In this document: positions 36,610-46,126 of the stretch, in pieces
How the letters are laid out: each line of letters starts with the position of its first letter
Position numbering within the stretch: the stretch's first letter is position 1
From: Psychroserpens algicola
GTDB taxonomy: Bacteria > Bacteroidota > Bacteroidia > Flavobacteriales > Flavobacteriaceae
Direction of reading: 5' to 3'
DNA: 64,000 nucleotides
NCBI RefSeq assembly: GCF_014526325.1
Contig: NZ_JACNMJ010000007.1
Span: forward strand, 1 to 64,000
Program-made: the position numbers and the translations under genes
Notes under the pieces: model-generated
Database searches by the model: none
What the model was told of the DNA's origin: nothing
What the model saw: the letters and a program-made list of their open reading frames with translations, nothing else

Positions 36610-37089
36610 ATGACATTAAATAGTATTGGTTTAGAGACCACAAAGACAAAATCAATAGCAGAAGATTTAAATCATCTTCTGGCTAATTTTCAGATTTATT
36701 ATCAGAATTTACGAGGAATTCACTGGAATATCAAAGGAAAGCGTTTTTTTGAATTACATCCTAAATTTGAAGAATTATATACAGATGCAAATTTAAAAGT
36801 CGATGAAATTGCTGAGCGAATATTAACATTAGGAGCGACGCCGTTACATACTTTTGAAGATTATACCAAAGCAGCTAAAGTTCCTGTTGGGAAAAACATT
36901 TCAGTAGATGAAAAAGCTGTTCAGCTTATTGTTGATTCATTAACAGAATTATTAAAAATTGAACGCGCCATTTTAGAAGCTTCAGATGAGGCTAATGATG
37001 AAGGTACAAACTCAATGATGAGTGATTTTATTACCGAACAAGAAAAAACGGTTTGGATGATGAAAGCCTGGTTGGGCGAAAGTATTTAA
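36610..37089 (+). CDS. dps: Dps-type DNA-protecting ferritin
   Basis: 159 residues with the Dps bundle. The intersubunit ferroxidase ligands fall at His38 (GIHWN), His50, Asp65 and Glu69, the same spacing as E. coli Dps (51, 63, 78, 82). Oxidises Fe(II) with H2O2 and stores iron. The N-terminal tail is short with only two or three Lys, so DNA binding is uncertain. Divergent from oxyR, which most likely activates it. Confidence 0.93.
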   Translation: MTLNSIGLETTKTKSIAEDLNHLLANFQIYYQNLRGIHWNIKGKRFFELHPKFEELYTDANLKVDEIAERILTLGATPLHTFEDYTKAAKVPVGKNISVDEKAVQLIVDSLTELLKIERAILEASDEANDEGTNSMMSDFITEQEKTVWMMKAWLGESI

Positions 37090-37109
37090 TTGTTTAGGAG
37101 CATTCAAAT

Positions 37110-37148
37110 AAAAACCCTTTTAGAAAAAGGTATTCTAAAAGGGTTTTT
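37110..37148 (+). terminator. dps terminator
   Basis: A 14-bp stem (37111-37124 with 37134-37147, core ACCCTTTTAGA/TCTAAAAGGGT) ending in TTTTTG, before the convergent lipoprotein gene. Confidence 0.88.
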
Positions 37149-37183
37149 GTTAATTAATTCAAACAACTTATAAAAAATATGTG

Positions 37184-38524
37184 CTAATCACAAGAGCGTT
37201 CTAAACCTAATATGTCGTTATTAGAGTGTAGTTCTATATAAGTTTCATTACATATAAAAACAGTCCAATCTAGGGCAGCGATTAGCGAATAAGGTTCCAT
37301 ATTAGAACTAAAAGACATTGTAACTTCGTTAGTAACTGGATCTTGACTTATACTCCATGAGCCTACATTGGCTGATGTGCCAGTTTCAGAATTTACGACT
37401 GTCCAGCTTCCATCCAGATTAAATTCAAAATATTCAGGTATGACATTATCATATAAACTTGTAAAACTATACCACTGGCATTCTTGCAGGTAAGCAGTAA
37501 TGTCATCTTCATTACAATCTGAAGGGTTAGTGTTATTACAATTTATAAAATCCGTTTCGGTAAAACCGTCACATTCAGCATAGCATGCATTTGGATATGT
37601 AATGATACTTGTATTACCATTTGGTAATTCGATTTCAACACATACTGGATCAATAGCTTCATCCTGACATAAACAGTCGTCATCATTACCAAAACAATAC
37701 TCCAATAGCTCTAAAAAAGCTTCTTCATTTCCAATGGAAAGTAGAGTGCCATCGCTTAAAGTCACATCAAAAGAATACACAAAATCAAAATAATAAGAAT
37801 TGTACAGTGCATTGTCTAATTCTTCTTGAGAGTTCACTACGATGGTGTCACCATTATCTGTAATAATAGTTATTGGAAAGTTAAATTCAAAGCAATCTGT
37901 ACCTCCTGGAGAGTTGTAATCTGATTCACAGTTTTCGGCAAAATCATCTTCAGTAAATCCGTCACATTCCGCATAACATGCATTAGGATAAGTCATTAAG
38001 AAGGTTTCTCCATCTGGTGCTTCAATTTCAACACACACAGGGTCGTAATTTTCATAACACTCACAGTCAAAACCATTGTCAAAACCACAGTTTTCAATTA
38101 ATGCTGCAAATTCTTCTTCATTATTGATAGTTACAACAACTATCGCGTCTGAAGTGTCATTATAAGTCTCCACATCAAATGGAAATTCAATACCATTAAT
38201 GTATAAGTCATTATTAAAATTAATGATGATACTAATTAATTCATCAAGACTGTTTACTGTTACTGTTGTCCCGTTATTATAGGATAAATTTAATGGGTAA
38301 ACAAAGTCAAAACAGAAATCAAAAACAATATTTCCTGTTGGGTTTTCTGTAGGGATTAAGTTGCCTTGGGCATTAAACTGTAATCTCAGTTCGGCTAATG
38401 AAACGGTTATTGACTGACTGTCTTCTATGTTTTGTTCTTCAACAAGTGGTTCGTCATTAGTACATGATATTAAGACGCTTGTTATACAAACGAGACTTAA
38501 TAGGAATAATTTAAAATTTTTCAT
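37184..38524 (-). CDS. Lipoprotein with two Kazal-like domains
   Basis: Lipobox VLISC (Cys21). Two cysteine-rich modules share DPVCVEIE and TYPNACYAECDGFTE, the Kazal protease-inhibitor layout (C.C...PVC...YPNAC.AEC), each preceded by a strand-rich domain with PI..DNG and EE(A/E)F motifs. The last 110 residues (ECQWYSFTSLYD, FNLDGSWTV, WTVFICNETY) form a lipocalin-like domain. It is encoded divergently from an ECF sigma/FecR/TonB-receptor operon. Inhibition of a surface protease is inferred; the glycine of the canonical PVCG is replaced by Val. Confidence 0.8.
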   Translation of the reverse strand: MKNFKLFLLSLVCITSVLISCTNDEPLVEEQNIEDSQSITVSLAELRLQFNAQGNLIPTENPTGNIVFDFCFDFVYPLNLSYNNGTTVTVNSLDELISIIINFNNDLYINGIEFPFDVETYNDTSDAIVVVTINNEEEFAALIENCGFDNGFDCECYENYDPVCVEIEAPDGETFLMTYPNACYAECDGFTEDDFAENCESDYNSPGGTDCFEFNFPITIITDNGDTIVVNSQEELDNALYNSYYFDFVYSFDVTLSDGTLLSIGNEEAFLELLEYCFGNDDDCLCQDEAIDPVCVEIELPNGNTSIITYPNACYAECDGFTETDFINCNNTNPSDCNEDDITAYLQECQWYSFTSLYDNVIPEYFEFNLDGSWTVVNSETGTSANVGSWSISQDPVTNEVTMSFSSNMEPYSLIAALDWTVFICNETYIELHSNNDILGLERSCD

Positions 38525-38619
38525 TATAGCAATTTTTGGTTAATAATTTTAGCGATTAATCATAACTAAGACAACAGTCCTGAAAATTACCCTACTTTTT
38601 AATCTAATTATTTTTTATT

Positions 38620-38627
38620 TAGTTTTG
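38620..38627 (+). promoter_or_regulatory. -7 element of the ECF sigma operon
   Basis: TAGTTTTG matches TAnnTTTG 25 bases before the ATG of the sigma gene. No upstream TTG at standard spacing was found. Confidence 0.4.
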
Positions 38628-38651
38628 AGGCATTCACTCTCAAGTTAAATC

Positions 38652-39164
38652 ATGTCTAAAGGTCAGCATAATATTTGTCATTCTAAAACTTTTGAAACGC
38701 TCTATAATCAGTTTTCTAAAGACTTAAGGCGTTTTATTTTTTATAAAACACAAGATTTAGATCAAGCTGAAGATATTCTACAAGACACATTTGTTAAACT
38801 TTGGGATAATTGTGGTAAAGTTAGTTTTGACAAGGTTAAAAGTTACCTGTATACTGTTGCTAACAATACGTTTTTAAATCATGTAAAACATAATAAAGTA
38901 GTTCAGAAACATCAACAAGATTTAGTGAATTACAAAACGAATGAGTCTCCGGAATTCATCATGTTAGAAAAAGAGTTTATGCTTAAGTTAGAAACGACTA
39001 TAAACGGATTGCCTCCAAAGCAAAAGGAAGTGTTTTTAATGAATAGAATAGAAAAGAAAACCTACAAAGAAATAGCATCACAATTAGATATTTCGGTAAA
39101 AGCTGTAGAGAAAAGAATGCATTTGGCTTTACTCGTTATACGTCGTGAAATCGGAAATATTTAA
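38652..39164 (+). CDS. ECF sigma factor, FecI-like
   Basis: 170 residues with sigma-70 region 2 (FETLYNQFSKDLRRFIFYKTQD, AEDILQDTFVKLWDN, KVKSYLYTVANNTFLNHVKH) and region 4 (GLPPKQKEVFLMNRIEKKTYKEIASQLDISVKAVEKRMHLAL). Of the Bacteroidota FecI type. A FecR anti-sigma and a TonB receptor follow, giving the standard surface-signalling order. Confidence 0.93.
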   Translation: MSKGQHNICHSKTFETLYNQFSKDLRRFIFYKTQDLDQAEDILQDTFVKLWDNCGKVSFDKVKSYLYTVANNTFLNHVKHNKVVQKHQQDLVNYKTNESPEFIMLEKEFMLKLETTINGLPPKQKEVFLMNRIEKKTYKEIASQLDISVKAVEKRMHLALLVIRREIGNI

Positions 39165-39225
39165 AAAAAAATGATAATTAAGGTAGGGTTTTGATGATAA
39201 GAGTTGTCTTAATAATATATAGAAC

Positions 39226-40152
39226 ATGAAAGAAGAGCAATTACATAACGAAAATGATACGTTTTTAGCCCAATGGTTAGCAGGTGATCTGTCTGATGAT
39301 CAGCTCAAAAACATGATTTCAGAATCCGATTTTAAAGCATTTTTAAAAATTAGAAAGGGTATTGAAACCTATGAGGTTCTAGAAGGTGATGGCTCGGCAT
39401 CATTTTCACAAATTCAGGATAAAATTTCTTTAAAGAAAAGCAAAGTCAAGTCACTCAATAATCGGTCATGGTGGATTGGTGTCGCAGCATCAATTGTATT
39501 ACTTTTTGGATTGTTTTTAATTAGAAGTGATCAAGATGTGAAGATTGCTACAAATTATGGTGAACAAAAAACTATTGAGCTTTTAGATGGGTCACAGGTG
39601 GTGCTAAATTCGAAATCGACCTTAGTCTATAATGCTAATGAATGGCAAAACAATCGAACGTTGATGCTCAAAGGAGAAGCTTATTTTAAAGTAAAAAAAG
39701 GAAGTACATTTACGGTAACTACCGAAAATGGAAATGTAAGTGTTCTGGGCACACAGTTTAATGTTAACAGTGTCAGTGATTTATTTGAAGTCGCTTGTTT
39801 TGAAGGGAAAGTAAGCGTTCAAACACAAAAGGAAGACTATATTTTGACGCCTTCAAATGCGGTTAGACGCATTAACGGTTATGCTGTAGAAACCTGGAAA
39901 ACAACTCTTGATAGTCCGAGTTGGATTGATGGCGAAAGTTCATTCACTAGCGTGCCATTGTCTTATGTAATTTCAGCTTTAGAATCGCAGTACAATATTA
40001 AAATTGATTCAAAAAACATTGACCAAACACTAGTTTATACAGGTAGTTTTACTCATAAAGATTTGGACATAGCTTTACAAACAGTTTTCAAGTCTTTAGA
40101 AATACGATACATTGAAAAAGAAAAAGGAAATATCTATTTGAGTACGAAGTGA
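39226..40152 (+). CDS. FecR-family anti-sigma/sigma regulator
   Basis: 308 residues: a cytoplasmic N-terminal stretch, one membrane helix (WWIGVAASIVLLFGLFLI), a FecR domain (IELLDGSQVVLNSKSTL, FEVACFEGKVSV) and a C-terminal DUF4974 domain (PLSYVISALESQYNIKI, TYTGSF-type strand, DLDIALQTVFKSL). It transduces the receptor signal to the sigma factor. The next gene overlaps its stop (GTGA). Confidence 0.92.
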   Translation: MKEEQLHNENDTFLAQWLAGDLSDDQLKNMISESDFKAFLKIRKGIETYEVLEGDGSASFSQIQDKISLKKSKVKSLNNRSWWIGVAASIVLLFGLFLIRSDQDVKIATNYGEQKTIELLDGSQVVLNSKSTLVYNANEWQNNRTLMLKGEAYFKVKKGSTFTVTTENGNVSVLGTQFNVNSVSDLFEVACFEGKVSVQTQKEDYILTPSNAVRRINGYAVETWKTTLDSPSWIDGESSFTSVPLSYVISALESQYNIKIDSKNIDQTLVYTGSFTHKDLDIALQTVFKSLEIRYIEKEKGNIYLSTK

Positions 40153-42452
40153 AAAAATTGATAATCATTAGTATAGTAATTCTACCGTTTTTAGCCTTTT
40201 CGCAAGAAGAGGCTAAATTGTATTATTGTGCTTTTGATAATCAGAAATTAGAAGACGCTTTTAAAGCATTAGAAGATATCTATGATATTAAATTTTCCTA
40301 TAACGATGAGGTTATAATCAATAAAAGGCTCAATCTTAAAAGAGAAAAACGCTCACTACAGCAAGTACTCACTGCTTTAGAGACTCAAACCAAACTGACT
40401 TTTGAAATTATAGCCAATCGTTATGTTATTGTTAATGCACCTGGAAGTGAAACTGAGATTCAGGAGTTAGATAAAATCATTCTGAAGAGTTATTTAACTA
40501 ATGGAATTTCTAAGCAAAAAAATGGTGCATATCATATAAATCCGATACATCTTGGAATTCTGCCAGGTCTTACAGAGCCTGATATATTAGAAAGTATTCA
40601 ATTGTTGCCAGGTGTAGTGAGTCCAAATGAAACAGCGTCGGGCTTTTTAGTCAGAGGAGGAAAAATGGATCAAAACCGACTCATTTGGGATGGCATCAAT
40701 ATGTATCATAAAGGTCATCTTTTTGGTATGATATCTCCATTTAATCCCAATGCTACCAAACGTATCACATTTATCAATAAAGGCTCACATCCTCGTTATG
40801 GAGAACGTGCCTCAAGTGTTACAGAAATGTCTACCACTACTACAATTGAAAAACAAACTAAAATCCAATTGGGAGTTAATGGCATAAATGGTGATGCCTA
40901 TGTTGATTTGCCATTAATAAAAGAAAAGCTAGGATTGCAAGCTTCAATGAGGTCTAGTTATACTGATGTTTATCAGTCATTTACTTTTAATAAACTGGCG
41001 GATAAAGTGTTTGAAAGCACAAAAATTAAAAATGGAGATAATCCTAATAACAATTTTAACTTTATGGACTATAACATCAAGTTAAATTATAAGCCTACTA
41101 CTCATAATAGTTTTTATGCGAGTGTGATTTCAATCGATAATGATTTAGATTACACGGTAAACAAAACAGACGACAATCAAACGTTTAATGATCGTATGTC
41201 GATAAAAAATAACGGTTATGGTTTGGGATGGAATAAAGTATGGAATCAACACCTGAAACAACATACATCTGCTTATTTTTCTGAATACAATCTAAATTAT
41301 AACTTTATTACTTCTGAAAATGATACGCAAACTTCAGATTTTGAAAAGCAAAATGTCATTTTCGACTCAGGAATAGCTACAGAGTTTCAACAGACCATAA
41401 ATGAAACGCATACAATTGATTTCGGATATCAGTACGTACTAAAAGATGTGGGTTATGTGTTTCGAAATACGGCTGAAAGTGCATTCATCTTAGATGAGGA
41501 TAAATCGGTCATTCAAAGTCATAGTGTTTTTGCTAATTATGACTATAAAAATCCAAAATGGTTTGATGTCTCTTTAGGGTTGCGTGCTACATATTTTTCT
41601 GAATTAGATGATGTTAAGGTCGAGCCAAGACTTACCTTATATAAATCGCTTTTTAAACACGTAAAGCTTCAAATTACTGGTGAACTTAAAAATCAAATCA
41701 TTAGTGAAATTGATGAAACGATTTTAAGTGATTTATCTCTAGAAAACAGACTTTGGCGATTGGCTGATGGTGATAAGTTTCCGATAATTAATAGTAAGCA
41801 GATTTCCGCGGGATTTATATTTTCTAATAACGGGTGGACATTAGATGTAGATAATTATTATAAAACCTTAGATAATATTACCGCTCTGTCGCTTGGTTTT
41901 TTAAACCCTGATAATAGTCAGTTTAATATAGGTGAGCAGTCTAGCTATGGTGTGGATGTGTTTTTGAAAAAACATTTTGATGGTTTTAATTCTTGGGTGA
42001 GTTATGCTTTCAATACTTCGGAAAGTAGATATCAGAACCTTAATGGTAATTCCTATTTTACTTCGCGATCAAATATAAGGCATGCATTTTCAACGGCTCT
42101 GAGTTATAAGGTTTCTAATTTTCAAGTAGCATTAGGTTGGCGATGGCAAACTGGAAAACCTTATACTTTAGCAACAGAAAGTTCGGAGGGTCTAGAATTT
42201 AATGACGGCATTAATACAAGGCGACTGTCAGATTACCATCGTTTAGATTTCTCATCAACGTATAAATTTAAATTTTCTAAAGCTGATAAATTAAGGGCCA
42301 AGATTGGAATCTCTATACGTAACATCTACAATAAAAATAATAGGATAAGTAAAGAGTATCGTGGAAACAATGCCGCAGAAAGTGAGATTGAAGTTATAGA
42401 TAGATTTTCAATTGGATTTACGCCTAATTTAATGTTTAGAATGTACTGGTAA
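40149..42452 (+). CDS. STN-domain TonB-dependent signalling receptor
   Basis: The start is a GTG overlapping the FecR stop and gives a clean signal peptide (KKLIIISIVILPFLAFSQ). An STN domain occupies about residues 25-100 (LEDAFKALEDIYDIKFSYN, SLQQVLTALETQTKLTFEI), the plug follows (LESIQLLPGV, GFLVRGGKMDQNRLIWDGI) and a 22-strand-type barrel to a terminal aromatic (FRMYW). It lacks the usual carboxypeptidase-like N-terminal domain. Outer-membrane transporter and sensor; substrate unknown. A FecA-like signalling role is inferred from STN plus FecI/FecR. Confidence 0.9.
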   Translation: MKKLIIISIVILPFLAFSQEEAKLYYCAFDNQKLEDAFKALEDIYDIKFSYNDEVIINKRLNLKREKRSLQQVLTALETQTKLTFEIIANRYVIVNAPGSETEIQELDKIILKSYLTNGISKQKNGAYHINPIHLGILPGLTEPDILESIQLLPGVVSPNETASGFLVRGGKMDQNRLIWDGINMYHKGHLFGMISPFNPNATKRITFINKGSHPRYGERASSVTEMSTTTTIEKQTKIQLGVNGINGDAYVDLPLIKEKLGLQASMRSSYTDVYQSFTFNKLADKVFESTKIKNGDNPNNNFNFMDYNIKLNYKPTTHNSFYASVISIDNDLDYTVNKTDDNQTFNDRMSIKNNGYGLGWNKVWNQHLKQHTSAYFSEYNLNYNFITSENDTQTSDFEKQNVIFDSGIATEFQQTINETHTIDFGYQYVLKDVGYVFRNTAESAFILDEDKSVIQSHSVFANYDYKNPKWFDVSLGLRATYFSELDDVKVEPRLTLYKSLFKHVKLQITGELKNQIISEIDETILSDLSLENRLWRLADGDKFPIINSKQISAGFIFSNNGWTLDVDNYYKTLDNITALSLGFLNPDNSQFNIGEQSSYGVDVFLKKHFDGFNSWVSYAFNTSESRYQNLNGNSYFTSRSNIRHAFSTALSYKVSNFQVALGWRWQTGKPYTLATESSEGLEFNDGINTRRLSDYHRLDFSSTYKFKFSKADKLRAKIGISIRNIYNKNNRISKEYRGNNAAESEIEVIDRFSIGFTPNLMFRMYW

Positions 42453-42453
42453 C

Positions 42454-42482
42454 AAAAAGAGCCTTTAGGTAAAGGCTCTCTC
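42454..42482 (-). terminator. Terminator of the DUF2141 gene
   Basis: Stem GAGCCTTT (42459-42466) pairs with AAAGGCTC (42471-42478). The U-run is on the minus strand (complement of AAAAA at 42454-42458), so it mainly serves the gene at 42547-42963. Confidence 0.7.
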
Positions 42483-42500
42483 AGTTGAATGGTTGGTCGG

Positions 42501-42537
<37 letters not shown>

Positions 42538-42546
42538 GTTTTGACT

Positions 42547-42963
42547 CTATAGTCGGATAGATAACTCCAGGTCTTTATTGCTAACATTAAATTTAGCATC
42601 GTCATATTGAGGAGGTCCAAAGCTTCTAACGTTGTTAGACATCCCATAGTTTTCTTTAGGCATGCTGTTGTCGTCATAATCCATTCTTTTGTTTTCATTG
42701 GCATCATGAAGTACCAGCAGCGCATATTCTCCAGGAGCTACATTTTCAAAAGTAAATGTTACTTTGCCATTGGTAATTTTTGATTCTAAATTGTCTATGC
42801 CTTGACCTTTCATAAACGTGTCAGACGTATGTAGTGCTATCATAGCGATGCCGTCGTTATTCGTAAAGTTTTCTACCGTTACGGTTATCGTATTTCCAGA
42901 GTCTTGAGTAAATCCTAAAGTTGAGATAAGCGTTAATGCGATGGTAAAGAATAAAGTTTTCAT
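42547..42963 (-). CDS. DUF2141 exported protein
   Basis: 138 residues from ATG 42963 (KTLFFTIALTLISTLGFTQ, signal peptide); an upstream ATG at 43047 would put an implausible polar leader in front. DUF2141 signature: TVTVENFTNNDGIAMIAL, FENVAPGEYALLVLHDANENKRMDYD and MSNNVRSFGPPQYDDAKF. Small immunoglobulin-like periplasmic protein; function unknown. Confidence 0.88.
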   Translation of the reverse strand: MKTLFFTIALTLISTLGFTQDSGNTITVTVENFTNNDGIAMIALHTSDTFMKGQGIDNLESKITNGKVTFTFENVAPGEYALLVLHDANENKRMDYDDNSMPKENYGMSNNVRSFGPPQYDDAKFNVSNKDLELSIRL

Positions 42964-43158
42964 GATGGTGTGTTTTAATGGTTTGTTTGTTATTGATGAT
43001 TCAAATATCAAACGAAAGCACCAACTTTCATAAAGCGATTTACCCAATTGTCAATTTATGAGTCTGAATTGTAATATGTAATACAGTTTCTATTAAAAGC
43101 TTACAAAATTTATATTTTGAATGCTGTATGAGTAACTTTCTAAGATTACTAAAAAGAA

Positions 43159-44499
43159 TTACAAAAGACCTCTGGCTTTAATTTCGAGGTATTTATTAAT
43201 GGTATCAATTGTTAAGTCTTCGGGAGAAGTTAATATAGATTGAATACCATATTTCTGGAGTTCATTAACAATTAAGCGCTTTTCAAAAGCGAATTTTTCG
43301 GCGATAACCTTGTCGTAAGCTTGTTGTACTGTTTCTGCTTTTTCAGTAATTAAAGTGTTGAGTTCGGTATTTTTAAAAAAGATGACCACCAATAAGTGGT
43401 TTTTTGAAATACCTTTTAAGTATGGTAATTGCCTGTGTAAACCATCGAGTGTTTCAAAATTAGTGTATAGTAGCATTAAACTACGTTGGGTGATGTTTCG
43501 TTTGCAGTCTGCATATAGTCTGCCATAGTCACTCTCATAAAAATCGGTTGAGGTATTATATAAGGTTTCTAAAATCAGATTCATTTGCGAAGTCCTACGT
43601 TCGGCAACCACAATATTTTCTACTTTCCTTGAGAAGGCCAAAATTCCTGCTTTGTCCTGTTTTTTTAATGCCACATTAGAAATAACCAGTGCCGCATTTA
43701 TAGCATAATCCAAAAGCGTTAACCCATTAAAGGGCATTTTCATCACACGCCCTTTATCAATAATAGAATATACAGGTTGAGACTTTTCATCTTGAAATTG
43801 ATTAACCATCAATTGGTTGCGTTTGGCCGTAGCTTTCCAGTTTATGGTTGGTAAGTCATCACCTAAGACATAATCTTTGATTTGCTCAAACTCCATGGTA
43901 TGCCCAATTTTTCTTATTTTTTTTATGCCATATTGATGTAGATTATTACTAATGGCAATAAGGTCATACTTACGCAATTGCATAAAACTAGGGTAGGTTG
44001 GTACCATAGCGTTATCATCAGTGGAAAATCGTCTTGCGATTAATCCGAAAACTGAAGTGACATAGATGTTTAGTTTTCCGAAGTGATATTCGCCACGATC
44101 AACAGGACGTAATTTGTATTGTATTTCTGAAGCGCTTGATGCTTCTAATTTCCGTTTGATACTAAAATCGCGAACCTGAAACTGCTCAGGAATTTCATCT
44201 ATAATATTTACATAAACATTAAACGTATAATAATTATGGATTAACAAATGCACTGGATTCTCGTCACCGTTTGAGAATTTTTCGGGTAAAGTACGCTTAC
44301 CTACGACGCCGTTTTTGGCAGCAAATAAAATAATAGTGTCTAAAATAGTAAGCGTTACCAATAAGAGTAGTAGAATTTTCACAACCGCAAAACCTCTGGG
44401 AAATATGAAGCTCAATACAAACAATGCCATTATAACAATGCAAGCATAGAAGAATCTGTTTTGTAAATAAAAAGGTTTTATACGTTTCAAATCAGGCAA
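43159..44499 (-). CDS. DUF58 protein (MoxR cluster)
   Basis: 446 residues: two N-terminal membrane helices (FFYACIVIMALFVLSFIFP, VVKILLLLLVTLTILDTIIL), then DUF58 with GDDLPTINWKATAKRNQLMV and a vWA-like part (PVYSIIDKGRVM, LMLLYTNFETLDGL). Partners of MoxR ATPases in protein or complex maturation. Last gene of the cluster; its start overlaps the previous stop by 8 bases. Confidence 0.9.
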   Translation of the reverse strand: MPDLKRIKPFYLQNRFFYACIVIMALFVLSFIFPRGFAVVKILLLLLVTLTILDTIILFAAKNGVVGKRTLPEKFSNGDENPVHLLIHNYYTFNVYVNIIDEIPEQFQVRDFSIKRKLEASSASEIQYKLRPVDRGEYHFGKLNIYVTSVFGLIARRFSTDDNAMVPTYPSFMQLRKYDLIAISNNLHQYGIKKIRKIGHTMEFEQIKDYVLGDDLPTINWKATAKRNQLMVNQFQDEKSQPVYSIIDKGRVMKMPFNGLTLLDYAINAALVISNVALKKQDKAGILAFSRKVENIVVAERRTSQMNLILETLYNTSTDFYESDYGRLYADCKRNITQRSLMLLYTNFETLDGLHRQLPYLKGISKNHLLVVIFFKNTELNTLITEKAETVQQAYDKVIAEKFAFEKRLIVNELQKYGIQSILTSPEDLTIDTINKYLEIKARGLL

Positions 44500-45025
44500 T
44501 GGTATTATTGGTTTTTCTAATTTTTAAATCGGTCTCATAAAATTTATTCCCTAAACTATCTTTTAAATGTGTGATGTTAATATCGTAATTATAGCCATAC
44601 ATTTTTGATACACTATCTAATGCATCTTTGCGTTTTTTTGCGATGTTTAAGTTCGTGTTATAGAGGTTTAAAGGCGCAAATGCAAATCCTAAAGCGGCCA
44701 AACCTACAGTCATAATAACTATTGGAACTGTAGAAATGACGCCTTTATCTAAAATGAATTTTCCTAACAGAAATCCGCCTAGTACTAGCGCCAAAGCAAG
44801 TATTGAATACATAATCACATGTCCTACGGTATCTGTTTTGGTTTTTAAAACAGTTTCATATTCGATATTAACATGTTCAATTTCTTTTTCAAACTCAGCA
44901 TCTAACTTGATGAGACCACACTTATGTTGAAAGTCAGGTTTTTTATCGGTTAAACCGCATAGTGTACCTGTCTTAAAATCGATAATTTTATGATCACAAA
45001 TTTTACAATGTTGAGTTAGATTCAT
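44492..45025 (-). CDS. Zinc-ribbon-like membrane protein in MoxR cluster
   Basis: 177 residues. Cysteines at 8, 11, 23 and 36 (CKICDHK, LCGLTD, KCGLI) suggest a small metal knuckle. Two membrane helices follow (IMYSILALALVLGGFLLGKF and VPIVIMTVGLAALGFAF), with a charged C-terminal tail. No family recognised. It lies between moxR and the DUF58 gene with 5-bp and overlapping junctions, so it belongs to the operon. Confidence 0.75.
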   Translation of the reverse strand: MNLTQHCKICDHKIIDFKTGTLCGLTDKKPDFQHKCGLIKLDAEFEKEIEHVNIEYETVLKTKTDTVGHVIMYSILALALVLGGFLLGKFILDKGVISTVPIVIMTVGLAALGFAFAPLNLYNTNLNIAKKRKDALDSVSKMYGYNYDINITHLKDSLGNKFYETDLKIRKTNNTIA

Positions 45026-45030
45026 AGGGT

Positions 45031-46122
45031 TTATCTAGGAATTTCTACAGCTTCTATAATTTGTTTTATAATTTGTTTTGTCGTCACGCCTTCCATTTCA
45101 CGTTCTGGAGTTACAATCACACGATGTTGTAAAACAGGTATTGCAGCACGTTTGATGTCTTCTGGAGTCACAAAATCACGTCCGTCCATAGCAGCAAAAG
45201 CTTTACTCGCCTTTAAAATAGCAATAGAAGCTCTTGGTGATGCGCCTAAATATAAAAACGGATTATTACGCGTGTTTACTATAATATCGGCAATATATTT
45301 GATGAGGTGTGACTCGATTATAATTTGATCTACAAGTCCTTGAAATGTATTGATTTGCGCTTTGCTTAAGTGAGCTTTAACCTGATCTGTTTTTATGGCT
45401 CCTTGTAGATTTTGCTCACGGTTTAAGATTTCAATTTCTTCATCTAAATTTGGATAATCAATATCTATTTTGAATAAAAAACGATCTAATTGAGCTTCAG
45501 GCAATCGGTAGGTACCTTCTTGCTCTACAGGGTTTTGAGTTGCTAAAACAATAAACGGTAAATCCATTTTAAATTTATTACCATCTATAGTAATTTGGCG
45601 CTCTTCCATAACTTCGAAAAGAGCCGCTTGAGTTTTTGCTGGTGCTCTGTTGATTTCATCAATAAGAATCATATTAGAAAAAATCGGACCTTCTTTAAAT
45701 TCGAATTCAGAATTTTTCATATTGAAAACCGATGTTCCTAAAATATCACTCGGCATGAGATCTGGTGTAAATTGAATTCGACTAAAGCCAATAGCTAAGG
45801 ATTTTGCAAGCAATTTTGCTGAAATGGTCTTAGCAACTCCTGGAACACCTTCGATAAGCGAGTGACCGTTAGCAAGAATTGATGCGATAAGCATGTCTAT
45901 CATTCCTTTTTGACCAACAATAACTTTGCTGATTTCATTTTTGATTAAGGCAATACCGTCTTGCAATTCGGTTAAATCAATTCGGTTTTTGAAACTCAAA
46001 TCCTTTTCAGGTTCTGATACGTCTTTTGAAATAGCTTCAGGTGTATGCTCCAGTCCCGATTCCTGTGCCTGTTCGTTATTTGGTGTCAAATCCTCGTTTT
46101 GGTTGTCCTCTAAATGTTCCAT
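45031..46122 (-). CDS. MoxR-family AAA+ ATPase
   Basis: Walker A is GVPGVAKT (residues 92-99), Walker B LIDEINRAP, sensor VLATQNPVEQEGTYRLPEAQLDRFLF, and the C-terminal lid contains GASPRASIAILKASKAFA. The start is placed at MEHLEDN (46122), 4 bases after the preceding stop; ATG 46149 would overlap that gene by 23 bases. A 50-residue acidic N-terminal tail precedes the AAA domain. Chaperone-like ATPase acting with DUF58 and DUF4129/4350 partners. Confidence 0.93.
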   Translation of the reverse strand: MEHLEDNQNEDLTPNNEQAQESGLEHTPEAISKDVSEPEKDLSFKNRIDLTELQDGIALIKNEISKVIVGQKGMIDMLIASILANGHSLIEGVPGVAKTISAKLLAKSLAIGFSRIQFTPDLMPSDILGTSVFNMKNSEFEFKEGPIFSNMILIDEINRAPAKTQAALFEVMEERQITIDGNKFKMDLPFIVLATQNPVEQEGTYRLPEAQLDRFLFKIDIDYPNLDEEIEILNREQNLQGAIKTDQVKAHLSKAQINTFQGLVDQIIIESHLIKYIADIIVNTRNNPFLYLGASPRASIAILKASKAFAAMDGRDFVTPEDIKRAAIPVLQHRVIVTPEREMEGVTTKQIIKQIIEAVEIPR

Positions 46123-46126
46123 AGTC

